The notes beneath the pieces were generated by a model. It saw only the letters and a program-made list of their open reading frames with translations, did not search any database and had not been told where the DNA came from. From Thermoleophilaceae bacterium (GTDB taxonomy: Bacteria > Actinomycetota > Thermoleophilia > Solirubrobacterales > Thermoleophilaceae), in NCBI GenBank assembly GCA_036378175.1, contig DASUWY010000034.1, positions 1-64,000 on the forward strand: 64,000 bases of DNA, written 5' to 3'. Both the position numbers and the translations under genes were made by a program. Position 1 is the first letter of the stretch. Every line of letters starts with the position of its first letter. Shown one piece after another: positions 51,736 through 59,107 of this stretch.

Positions 51736-51815
51736 GCCAAGATGCGAGAAAACCGCGAAAACCTCTGCAGTCGTTGCGAACCCTCCTTCCGCGACGACGT
51801 CCCAGGACGGGAGCT

Positions 51816-52712
51816 ATGAGCGGCATCCGCACGAACGCAGCTGCAGAGCTACTCGGGGTCAGCCCGAACACACTACGGAGCTGGGAACGACGCTTCGGCT
51901 ATCCCAAGCCACGGCGCACGTCCGGCGGTCACCGGCAGTACGACCTCACCGAGCTCGAGGCGCTGCGCCGTGCGCTGCTCGAGACGCACAACATCTCCTC
52001 GGCGATCGAGGTGGCCCGTCAGCGCGGCGAGGGCCCGACCTCGGCGGCGCGGCTGGTTGAGGCCTTCGACCGCTTCGACGAGACGCTCGCCGACCGCGTG
52101 ATGGAGGAGAGCCTTGCCGTGCGTTCCGTCGAGCGCTCGGTTGAGGACCTGATGCTTCCGGCGCTCGAGATGGCTTCCGGGCGCGAGGGGCGCGAGGCGG
52201 AGTTCGAGCTGGCGCTGCGCTGGGCCACCGGCTGGCTGCACGCCGCCCGGCGCGTCACGCCCGCGGCCACGCGTTCTGAAGGCGCCCTGCTGTTCGACTC
52301 GAGCCCGCGGCTCGACCTCGAGTCCCTGCACGTGCAGGCGCTCGAGCTGGCGCTCCGCCGTGGCGGCTTCCGCGTTCTCCTTCTCTCGATGACGCTCGCC
52401 CAGGAGCGGCTGTCGCGCGCCATGCGCGCACTCGATCCAACCGCGCTCGTGGTGTGCGGCAGCGGCGCCACGCTCGACGTGGTTGGCCGGCTCGTCTACG
52501 CCGTGCGCCACACCGGCTCGGCCGCGCGGGTGTACGAGTACCGCGAGGCGATGCCGGTCTCCGGCAGCCACGCCATCCCGTCGCTCGGATCGCGTCCCAC
52601 GGAGGCGACCGAGAACATGAAGGCGATCGTGGATGGGCGGGGGCTCGAGGTGGCCGAGGAGCTCGGGGCCACCGAGCTCGCTCCGGCGCCTCCTGCGCGC
52701 GCTCACGCGTAG
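51816..52712 (+). CDS. MerR-type regulator with B12-binding-like C-terminal region
   Basis: A 298-residue regulator. The N-terminal MerR helix-turn-helix reads RTNAAAELLGVSPNTLRSWERRFGYPKPRRTSGGHRQY. The middle helical domain (about 95-165) and Rossmann-like part (about 170-270, SPRLDLESLHVQALELALRRGGFRVLLLSM) resemble CarH/LitR photoreceptor regulators. The cobalamin-contact W...EH and DxHxxG motifs are not conserved (the helix reads RWATGWLHAARR), so light sensing through B12 is doubtful. GGGAG precedes the ATG. Its TAG stop starts a heptamer array. Confidence 0.85.
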   Translation: MSGIRTNAAAELLGVSPNTLRSWERRFGYPKPRRTSGGHRQYDLTELEALRRALLETHNISSAIEVARQRGEGPTSAARLVEAFDRFDETLADRVMEESLAVRSVERSVEDLMLPALEMASGREGREAEFELALRWATGWLHAARRVTPAATRSEGALLFDSSPRLDLESLHVQALELALRRGGFRVLLLSMTLAQERLSRAMRALDPTALVVCGSGATLDVVGRLVYAVRHTGSAARVYEYREAMPVSGSHAIPSLGSRPTEATENMKAIVDGRGLEVAEELGATELAPAPPARAHA

Positions 52713-52737
52713 GGCATAGGGCATAGGGCCTAGGGCC
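52710..52737 (+). repeat. Heptamer array at the 3' end of the MerR-like gene
   Basis: Four 7-base units: TAGGGCA, TAGGGCA, TAGGGCC, TAGGGCC. The first TAG is the stop codon of the MerR-like gene. TAG triplets occur at 7-base steps and so block all three forward frames. Confidence 0.9.
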
Positions 52738-52834
52738 TTTGTCCTATTGAGACCTCGACCCCGTGCGCCTCATGCTCGGGGGTGGCCCGGTCCGGAATCC
52801 GACCTTGCACGGTGGGGTGGCGCGGCTACTCTGG

Positions 52835-52860
52835 AGCTATGTCGGGTACCCGACATAGCT
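52835..52860. promoter_or_regulatory. Perfect 26-base palindrome upstream of the CheB-like gene
   Basis: Two 13-base arms, AGCTATGTCGGGT and its exact complement, meet without a spacer and end 14 bases before the ATG at 52875. It could be an operator for a dimeric regulator or fold into a hairpin that hides the start region. An ATG inside it (52839) is therefore an unlikely start. Confidence 0.7.
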
Positions 52861-52874
52861 GCGTTCCGTTCGAC

Positions 52875-53477
52875 ATGGTTGCTGTGGTCGGTTCGCAGGG
52901 AGCGCTACCCGCGTTTCGCACGATCCTTGGCTATCTGCCGGCGAGCTTCCCCGCCGCGGTGGTGTTCGACCTTCACAGACGCCAGTCGAACGACTTCGCG
53001 GCGGCCCTGCTCGCGAAGGCGAGCCACCTGCCGGTGGAGTCCGTGAGCGAAACCACCCGGCTCCGGCCCGGAGCCGTGCTCGTCACGCCCCCGGACCGCC
53101 AGACAGTGCTGACGGAGACCGAGCTGATGCCCACCTCCACGCGCGGCCGAGATCGGATGGGCCATCCTTTCGCCGATCGCCTGCTCACCACTGCCGCGGC
53201 CGCATTCGGACCCCGGCTCATCTGCGTGGTCCTATCGGGACGGCTGGCGGGCGGTGCCGAGGGCGTGCGGGCGGCGAAGCAGTGCGGCGCGCGCGTTCTC
53301 GTACAGGATCCGGCCTCGGCCAGTGCCCCATCGATGCCGCGCGCCGCGCTCGCCACGGGCTGCGTGGACTTCGTGCTTCCGCCGGAGTCGCTGGGCGCGG
53401 CCCTCGCGGCATTGTGTGCGGCACCCGGAGCCGCCGAGCTGTTCCGCGTGCGGCTCAACACAGCAGTGCACATGTGA
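52875..53477 (+). CDS. Orphan CheB methylesterase-like protein, probably lacking the catalytic aspartate
   Basis: A 200-residue protein consisting of a CheB-type domain only, with no receiver. The nucleophile region AVVGSQGALPAFRTIL and the His region VVFDLHRRQSNDFA align with CheB. The usual VVLTGMGxDG segment reads VVLSGRLAGGAEGVRA, so the catalytic Asp is replaced. No chemotaxis genes are nearby. It may bind a partner rather than hydrolyse glutamyl esters. The palindrome upstream implies specific regulation. Confidence 0.78.
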   Translation: MVAVVGSQGALPAFRTILGYLPASFPAAVVFDLHRRQSNDFAAALLAKASHLPVESVSETTRLRPGAVLVTPPDRQTVLTETELMPTSTRGRDRMGHPFADRLLTTAAAAFGPRLICVVLSGRLAGGAEGVRAAKQCGARVLVQDPASASAPSMPRAALATGCVDFVLPPESLGAALAALCAAPGAAELFRVRLNTAVHM

Positions 53478-53525
53478 GTCGAAATTTTCCGGCTGCGCCT
53501 CATCCGGTTCGGGTAGCCGCCGGCT

Positions 53526-54245
53526 GTGGCAGACGCATCACAGCTTGCGCAGAACCGCCTGCTGGCGTCCCTCGACGGCGGGCTGGCCGCCATCGCCCCA
53601 GACTTCGAAGCGGTGAGCCTCGGGGTCAGGGACTCCATCTACGGCCAGAACGAGCCGATCGACCACGTCCTCTTCCCCACGTCTGGCGTGTACTCGATGG
53701 TTTCGGAGATGGAGGACGGGCGCGGGGTGGAGGTGGCGACCGTGGGCAACGAGGGGATGCTCGGACTGCCCGTGTTCCTGCAGGGCGCACTCACGAGCTC
53801 GCACCACGCCTTCTGCCAAGTGCCCGGGGATGCGCTGCGGATGCCGGCCGCACGCTTCGACGAGATCGTGACGGGCGGCGAACTGCCCGAGCTGCAGACC
53901 GCGCTGCGCCGGTACACGCAGGCGCTGATGTCGATGATCGCTCGCGCCGTGGCGTGCAACGGGGTGCACAGCGTCGAGCAGCGTGCCTGCCGCTGGCTGC
54001 TACAGACGCACGACCGGGTGGGAAGGGACGAGTTCCTGCTCACGCAGGAGTTCCTCGGCCAGATGCTCGGCGTGAGCCGCGCATCGGTGAACGAGGTGGC
54101 CCGCGAGCTTCAGCGGCAGGAGACGATCGACTACGCGCGGGGCCGCGTGTCGATCGTGGACAGGGCGAGGCTCGAGTCGTGCGCCTGCGAGTGCTACTTC
54201 GTCGTTCGGGACGAGTACGAGCGGTTGCTCGGGCCGGGCGCCTGA
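53526..54245 (+). CDS. Crp/Fnr-family transcription regulator
   Basis: A 239-residue protein. The N-terminal cyclic-nucleotide-binding-like beta barrel contains HVLFPTSGVYSMVSEMEDGRGVEVATVGNEGMLGLPVFLQ. The phosphate-cassette arginine of cAMP binders is not evident. The long dimer helix is followed by the HTH LTQEFLGQMLGVSRASVNEVARELQRQETIDYARGRVSI. A C-terminal CACEC cysteine cluster is a family feature and could bind metal or sense redox. GTG 53526 is the likely start. Confidence 0.88.
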   Translation: MADASQLAQNRLLASLDGGLAAIAPDFEAVSLGVRDSIYGQNEPIDHVLFPTSGVYSMVSEMEDGRGVEVATVGNEGMLGLPVFLQGALTSSHHAFCQVPGDALRMPAARFDEIVTGGELPELQTALRRYTQALMSMIARAVACNGVHSVEQRACRWLLQTHDRVGRDEFLLTQEFLGQMLGVSRASVNEVARELQRQETIDYARGRVSIVDRARLESCACECYFVVRDEYERLLGPGA

Positions 54246-54278
54246 CGCGTTCCGGCTCGATCTGACCGGAGCGCGTCC

Positions 54279-54284
54279 TAGCAT
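54279..54284 (+). promoter_or_regulatory. Candidate -10 for the MarR-family gene
   Basis: TAGCAT ends 9 bases before the ATG at 54294, one base more than the usual spacing in this window. Confidence 0.4.
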
Positions 54285-54293
54285 CGCCCGGCG

Positions 54294-54722
54294 ATGCTCT
54301 CCGTCGGCGATGCTCTGGCTCATCGAGCGCTCGAGGCGCTTGTGCGAGCGGAGTCGTCGGTGCGGCGCCAGCTCGCGGCCGACCTGGAGCGGCGCGGCCT
54401 CTCCGCCGCGGGATTTTCAGCGCTGGTGGTTCTGACCACGGCGGGCGGGGAGCTCGAGATGCGGACGCTGCGGCGGCGGCTCGGCTGGACCAAGGCGAGC
54501 ACCAGCGAGATCTGCTCCACGCTCGAGGCGCGCGGGCTCGTTGCGCGGCGGCGCGTGGCGGGTGACCGGCGCGCGGTGCTTCTGCGCATCAGCGCCGAGG
54601 GCGTCGAGCTCGTGGAGGAGCTCTTCCCGGACCACACCGCACGCGTGGCGCGCACCTTCGCGGCGCTCGACGACGCGGAGAAGCGCTCGCTCGCCGAGAT
54701 CTGCCGCAAGCTGGCGGCCTAG
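54294..54722 (+). CDS. MarR-family transcription regulator
   Basis: A 142-residue winged-helix protein. The recognition helix region is MRTLRRRLGWTKASTSEICSTLEARGLVARRRVAGDRRAVLLRISAEG, including the DxR wing motif (GDRRAV). Flanking helices form the dimer interface. It has no adjacent transporter gene; ileS follows 28 bases downstream in the same direction. Confidence 0.9.
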   Translation: MLSVGDALAHRALEALVRAESSVRRQLAADLERRGLSAAGFSALVVLTTAGGELEMRTLRRRLGWTKASTSEICSTLEARGLVARRRVAGDRRAVLLRISAEGVELVEELFPDHTARVARTFAALDDAEKRSLAEICRKLAA

Positions 54723-54750
54723 CGCCCGTACCTATCATCCTGGGCTCGCA

Positions 54751-57700
54751 ATGAGCAGCCCCTACCAACCGGTCGAGGCCGGACAGTCCTTCCCCGAGCT
54801 CGAGCAGCGCGTGCTCGAGCGCTGGCGCGAGCGCGACATCTTCCACGAGTCCATCCGCCGGCGCGAGGGCTGCCCCGAGTACGTGTTCTACGAGGGCCCG
54901 CCCACGGCCAACGGCCGGCCCGGCTCGCACCACGTGCTCGCGCGCGTGTTCAAGGACGTGTTTCCGCGCTACAAGACCATGCGCGGCCACCAGGTGCACC
55001 GCAAGGCGGGCTGGGACACCCACGGCCTGCCGGTCGAGCTGGAGGTGGAGCGCGAGCTCGGCATCCAGTCGAAGGAGGACATCGAGCGCTACGGCGTGGC
55101 GGAGTTCAACCAGCGCTGCCGCGAATCGGTGCTCAAGTACGTGAACGAGTTCGAGCAGCTCACCGAGCGCATCGGCTTCTGGGTGGACACCGACGACGCG
55201 TACGTGACCTACGCGAACGAGTACATCGAGTCCGTGTGGTGGTCGCTCAAGGAGGTCTGGAAGAAGGGCCTTCTCTACCAGGGCTACAAGGTGGTGCCCT
55301 ACTGCACGCGCTGCGGCACCGCGCTCTCCTCGCACGAGGTTGCGCAGGGCTACGAGGATCGCGTTGACCCGTCCGTGTACGTGCGCTTCCCGCTCAGGGA
55401 CGAGCCCGGCGTGTCGTTCCTCGGCTGGACCACCACGCCGTGGACGCTGCTCTCGAACGCCGCGCTGGCCGTGGCGCCGGACGTCACCTACGTTCGCGCA
55501 CGGGTGGGCGACGAGACGCTGATCCTTGCCGAGCCGCTCGTCGAGCGGGTGCTCGGGGAGGGTGTGGAGATCGAGTCACGGATGAAGGGCTCGGAGCTTG
55601 CGGGCAGCGCGTACGAGCCGCCGTTCGACTACGTCACCGACTTCGGCCCGCACTCGCACACCGTGCTCGAGGGCGACTTCGTGACCACCGACGACGGCAC
55701 GGGGATCGTGCACACCGCGCTCGCCTTCGGCGAGGACGACTTCCGGCTCGGCGAGAAGTACGGCATGACCGTGCAGAACCCCGTGAAGGAGGACGGCACC
55801 TTCGACGAGCGCATGGGTCCGTTCGCCGGCCGCTTCGTGTTCGACGCGAACCCGGACATCATCGAGACGCTGCGCGAGAACGGCCGCCTCTTCCGCGCCG
55901 AGGACTACGAGCACTCCTATCCGCACTGCTGGCGCTGCGGCACGCCGCTCATCTACTACGCGAAGCAGAGCTGGTACATCAGGACCACCGCGGTGCGCGA
56001 CGACCTGCTCGCCTCTAACCAGGCGGTGAACTGGTACCCGCCGCACATCAAGAACGGGCGCATGGGCAAGTGGCTCGAGAACGTGGTGGATTGGGCGCTG
56101 TCCCGCGAGCGCTACTGGGGCACGCCGCTGCCGGTGTGGCGCTGCGAGGAGAAGCACGACGTGTGCGTGGGCTCGATCGAGGAGCTGCGCACCCTCGGTG
56201 CGGACGTGCCGGACGACCTCCACAAGCCCTACATCGACGACGTGGTCTTCCCCTGCCCCGACTGCGGTGGCGAGATGCGCCGCGTGCCCGAGGTGATCGA
56301 CGCCTGGTACGACTCGGGCTCGATGCCGTTCGCGCAGTGGCACGCGCCGTTCGAGAACGAGGACACCTTCGAGCAGCGCTTCCCGGCGGACTACATCTGC
56401 GAGGCGATCGACCAGACGCGCGGCTGGTTCTACTCGCTGCTCGCGATCTCCACGATCCTGTGGGGGCGCTCGTCATACGAGACGTGTCTCTGCCTTGGCC
56501 TGATCCTCGACGAGGAGGGCCAGAAGATGTCGAAGAGCCGCGGCAACGTGGTGTCGCCCTGGGACGTGCTCGACCGCTTCGGCGCCGATGCCTTCCGCTG
56601 GTACCTCTTCACCTCCAAGCAGCCGTGGGACGGCTACCGCTTCTCGATGGAAGCGGTGGGCGAGGGGGTGCGGCTGTTCCTCAACACGCTCTGGAACACG
56701 TACTCGTTCTTCGTGCTGTACGCGAACGTGAACGGCGTGGCGCGCGACGCGGACGGGGAGCGCACTGAGCTCGACCGCTGGATCCTCTCGCGGTTGAGCG
56801 AGACGGTGGACACCGCGCGCGAGCGCCTCGACGACTACGACACCACGAGTGCGGGCCGCGCGGTCGCCGGCTTCGTGGATGACCTCTCGAACTGGTACGT
56901 GCGCCTCTCGCGGCGCCGCTTCTGGGACGGCGACCCCGGCGCGATGGCCACGCTGCGCGAGTGCCTCCTCACCGTCGCGCACGCGCTCGCGCCGCTCGTG
57001 CCGTTCGTGGCCGACGAGATCTACGAGAACCTCGACGGCAGCGAGCCGTCCGTGCACCTGTGCGAGTACCCGGAGCCCGCGCCGCGCGACGAGGAGCTCG
57101 AGCGCGCCATGGCCGTGGTGCGCGACGCCGTGGAGCTTGGCCGCAGCGCGCGGTCACACGGCAAGATCAAGCTGCGCCAGCCGCTGCGAGAGGCGGTGAT
57201 CGTGGCCGCGCCGCGTGAGCGAGAGGCGATCGAGGAGCACGAGCGCCTGGTGCTCGACGAGCTGAACGTGAAGGCGCTGCGCTACGTGTCCGAGGCGGAC
57301 GAGCTGGGCCGCTGGGAGCTCAAGCCGAACTACCGCACGCTCGGCCCGCGCTTCGGCAAGGACATGCCGAAGGTGGCGGAGGCGGTGGCGGCGCTGGACG
57401 CGTCGAGGGCGGCCACGACGCTGCGGGAGGGCGGCAGCGTCGGCCTCCTCGTGAACGGCAACGACCACCCCCTCACGGTGGACGACGTGCAGCTCGTCCT
57501 GCAGCCGCTCGAGGGCTACCAGGTGGAGCGCGCCGGCACGCATGCCGTGGCGCTCAACCTCGAGCTCGACGACGACCTGCGCCGCGAGGGCCTCGCACGC
57601 GAGGTGGTCCACGCGATCCAGAATGCACGCAAGACCGCCGGCCTCAACGTGGAGGACCGCATCTCGCTGACGCTGGGCGGCGACGTCGAGCTGCTCGACG

Positions 57701-57846
57701 CGGTGCGGGCGAACGAGGACTACGTGGCGGGTGAAACCCTCGCCACGAATGTTTCCTACAACTCGGGCAGCGGGTCGCCAGTCGAGATCGAGGGGAAACC
57801 CCTGACGATCGAGGTGGCGAAGGCAGGAGTGGGGAGTACGGAGTAG
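54751..57846 (+). CDS. ileS: Isoleucyl-tRNA synthetase
   Basis: A 1031-residue class I synthetase of the long eukaryote-like/mupirocin-tolerant type. The HIGH-like site is PPTANGRPGSHHVL, the editing domain has WTTTPWTLLSNAALAV and GTGIVHTALAFGEDDF, and the KMSKS motif is GQKMSKSRGNVVSPWD. Two CxxC pairs (CTRCG, CWRCG, CPDCG) likely bind zinc. The anticodon-binding C-terminal domain is complete. ATG 54751 is chosen because it begins the family-typical MSSPYQPVE. The last six codons and the TAG stop lie within a heptamer array. No T-box leader fits in the 28-base upstream gap. Confidence 0.97.
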   Translation: MSSPYQPVEAGQSFPELEQRVLERWRERDIFHESIRRREGCPEYVFYEGPPTANGRPGSHHVLARVFKDVFPRYKTMRGHQVHRKAGWDTHGLPVELEVERELGIQSKEDIERYGVAEFNQRCRESVLKYVNEFEQLTERIGFWVDTDDAYVTYANEYIESVWWSLKEVWKKGLLYQGYKVVPYCTRCGTALSSHEVAQGYEDRVDPSVYVRFPLRDEPGVSFLGWTTTPWTLLSNAALAVAPDVTYVRARVGDETLILAEPLVERVLGEGVEIESRMKGSELAGSAYEPPFDYVTDFGPHSHTVLEGDFVTTDDGTGIVHTALAFGEDDFRLGEKYGMTVQNPVKEDGTFDERMGPFAGRFVFDANPDIIETLRENGRLFRAEDYEHSYPHCWRCGTPLIYYAKQSWYIRTTAVRDDLLASNQAVNWYPPHIKNGRMGKWLENVVDWALSRERYWGTPLPVWRCEEKHDVCVGSIEELRTLGADVPDDLHKPYIDDVVFPCPDCGGEMRRVPEVIDAWYDSGSMPFAQWHAPFENEDTFEQRFPADYICEAIDQTRGWFYSLLAISTILWGRSSYETCLCLGLILDEEGQKMSKSRGNVVSPWDVLDRFGADAFRWYLFTSKQPWDGYRFSMEAVGEGVRLFLNTLWNTYSFFVLYANVNGVARDADGERTELDRWILSRLSETVDTARERLDDYDTTSAGRAVAGFVDDLSNWYVRLSRRRFWDGDPGAMATLRECLLTVAHALAPLVPFVADEIYENLDGSEPSVHLCEYPEPAPRDEELERAMAVVRDAVELGRSARSHGKIKLRQPLREAVIVAAPREREAIEEHERLVLDELNVKALRYVSEADELGRWELKPNYRTLGPRFGKDMPKVAEAVAALDASRAATTLREGGSVGLLVNGNDHPLTVDDVQLVLQPLEGYQVERAGTHAVALNLELDDDLRREGLAREVVHAIQNARKTAGLNVEDRISLTLGGDVELLDAVRANEDYVAGETLATNVSYNSGSGSPVEIEGKPLTIEVAKAGVGSTE

Positions 57847-57956
57847 GGAGCAGCAAGCCGCGTGGGAGCCATCCCGTTATTGCTTCTGTAAACGTGCGAA
57901 GCAAGGCGGCCGTCAGCGGACGACCACCCTCCTACTCCTACTCCCTACCCCCTACA
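57826..57956. repeat. Inverted pair of heptamer arrays between ileS and thioredoxin
   Basis: Plus-strand units GGAGTGG, GGAGTAC, GGAGTAG, GGAGCAG (57826-57853) run through the ileS stop codon. On the minus strand, 57954-57929 reads TAGGGGG, TAGGGAG, TAGGAG, TAGGAG just after the thioredoxin stop. The arrays face each other across 75 bases between two convergent genes and are complementary, so they could act as a bidirectional terminator. Confidence 0.8.
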
Positions 57957-57962
57957 AAAGCG

Positions 57963-58289
57963 CTAGGCCAGCGCTGGAGCGAGTTCTTGCTCGAGGCGCT
58001 TCTTGGGCATCGCCCCAATGATCGTCTTCGCCGGCTCGCCGTTCTTGAAGACGATCAGCGTGGGGATCGACATGACGTTGTACTGCGCGGCGGTCTGCTG
58101 GTTCTCGTCGACGTTCAGCTTGACCACGCGCAGGTTGTCGATCTCGTCGTTGAGCTCCTCGAGGCTCGGCGCGATGATGCGGCAGGGGCCGCACCAAGGA
58201 GCCCAGAAGTCGACCAGCACGGGCTTGTCGGACTCGAGCACCTCGGCCTGGAAGTTGTTGTCGGTTACGTCTGGAAGGTTGCCTGCCAC
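57963..58289 (-). CDS. trxA: Thioredoxin
   Basis: A 108-residue classical thioredoxin with active site DFWAPWCGPCRIIAPSLEEL, the cis-proline loop MSIPTLIVFKNG and the buried Asp before the active site. It reduces protein disulfides in the cytoplasm. AGGAG upstream of GTG 58289 and a TATACT -10 (58333-58328) give a short leader of about 35 bases. Confidence 0.96.
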   Translation of the reverse strand: MAGNLPDVTDNNFQAEVLESDKPVLVDFWAPWCGPCRIIAPSLEELNDEIDNLRVVKLNVDENQQTAAQYNVMSIPTLIVFKNGEPAKTIIGAMPKKRLEQELAPALA

Positions 58290-58327
58290 GGGGGACTCCT
58301 GGGTCGTTGGAGGGGTTCGCTACAAAA

Positions 58328-58347
58328 AGTATAGTGACCCCGGGGTC
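58328..58347 (-). promoter_or_regulatory. trxA promoter with palindrome
   Basis: TATACT on the minus strand (58333-58328) is a strong -10. Immediately upstream is a perfect 12-base palindrome GACCCCGGGGTC (58336-58347), in the spacer where a repressor could bind. It abuts the stop codon of the glycosyltransferase gene. The half-site GGGGTC also occurs in the palindrome before the sensor kinase (16991-17006), in the opposite arrangement. Confidence 0.55.
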
Positions 58348-59066
58348 TAGCCGTCTCGGCGAAATCTGAGGGCCGGAACCTTCCAAACCGCCTCGATCGC
58401 AATGCGGGGACTCATCTTGGATGTTCCCACTTGACGCTCCCGGAACGTGATCGGCACCTCCACCACGGAGAAGCCCGCCTTCACCGCGTAGTAGGTGAGC
58501 TCGATCTGGAACCCGTAGCCGTCGGCGTGGACGGTGTCGAGGTGGATCCCCTCGAGAACTCGGCGGTTGAAGCACTTGAAGCCGCCCGTGAGGTCGCGCA
58601 CCGGCAGGCCCAGGAGGTGCTGCGCGTACCAGCACCCGCCGCGGCTCAGCATCCGGCGAAGGAGGCCCCAGTCGCTCACCCCGCCGCCGCGGACGTAGCG
58701 CGAGCCGAGCACGAGATCCGCGTCCTGGGCGGCGGCGATCAGGCGCGGCACGTCCTTGGGATCGTGCGAGAAGTCGGCGTCCATCTCGAGCACGAGGTCG
58801 GCGCCGGAGTCGAGCGCGCGGCGGAAGCCGTCGAGGTAGGCGCGGCCGAGCCCCTCCTTTGCGGGACGGTGCAGCACCTCCACAGGCTCGAGCTCACCGG
58901 CGAGGCGATCGGCGATCTTGCCGGTGCCGTCAGGGGAGTTGTCGTCCACCACGAGAAGGTGGTGCTCGAGCCCCGAGGAGGCGAGGTGCGGGAGCACCGC
59001 CCGGACGAAGGGGTCGATGTTCTCGGCCTCGTTGTACGTCGGCAGGACGAGCCAGGCACCGGACAC
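58347..59066 (-). CDS. Polyprenyl-phosphate mannosyltransferase-like GT2 (DPM1 type)
   Basis: A 239-residue soluble GT2 enzyme. Motifs: WLVLPTYNEAENI, LLVVDDNSPDGTGKIAD, LVLEMDADFSHDPKDVPRLI (DxD) and LVLGSRYVRGGGVSDWG. The family-typical end is DLTGGFKCFNRRVL and EVPITFRERQVGTSKM. It transfers mannose or another sugar from the GDP/UDP donor to polyprenyl phosphate, supplying GT-C enzymes such as the one at 6850-8595. GTG 59066 is preceded by TACTGT at 8 bases. Confidence 0.93.
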   Translation of the reverse strand: MSGAWLVLPTYNEAENIDPFVRAVLPHLASSGLEHHLLVVDDNSPDGTGKIADRLAGELEPVEVLHRPAKEGLGRAYLDGFRRALDSGADLVLEMDADFSHDPKDVPRLIAAAQDADLVLGSRYVRGGGVSDWGLLRRMLSRGGCWYAQHLLGLPVRDLTGGFKCFNRRVLEGIHLDTVHADGYGFQIELTYYAVKAGFSVVEVPITFRERQVGTSKMSPRIAIEAVWKVPALRFRRDG

Positions 59067-59074
59067 GGGCGCGT

Positions 59075-59080
59075 ACAGTA
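59075..59080 (-). promoter_or_regulatory. Candidate -10 for the DPM1-type gene
   Basis: TACTGT on the minus strand ends 8 bases before GTG 59066. It lies in the 41-base divergent gap to polX, whose own signal may be TATGAG at 59091-59096. Confidence 0.45.
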
Positions 59081-59107
59081 GACGGCCGGTATGAGGGAGT
59101 TCTGAAG

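Noticed and set aside
52782-53477. Longer CheB-like start, including ATG 52839
   Set aside because: ATG 52839 lies inside the perfect palindrome, and the extra residues precede the normal first strand of the CheB domain. ATG 52875 begins just at that strand.
54723-54750. T-box leader for ileS
   Set aside because: Only 28 bases separate the MarR stop from the ileS ATG, too little for a T-box, and no specifier or T-box motif is seen in the MarR gene 3' end.
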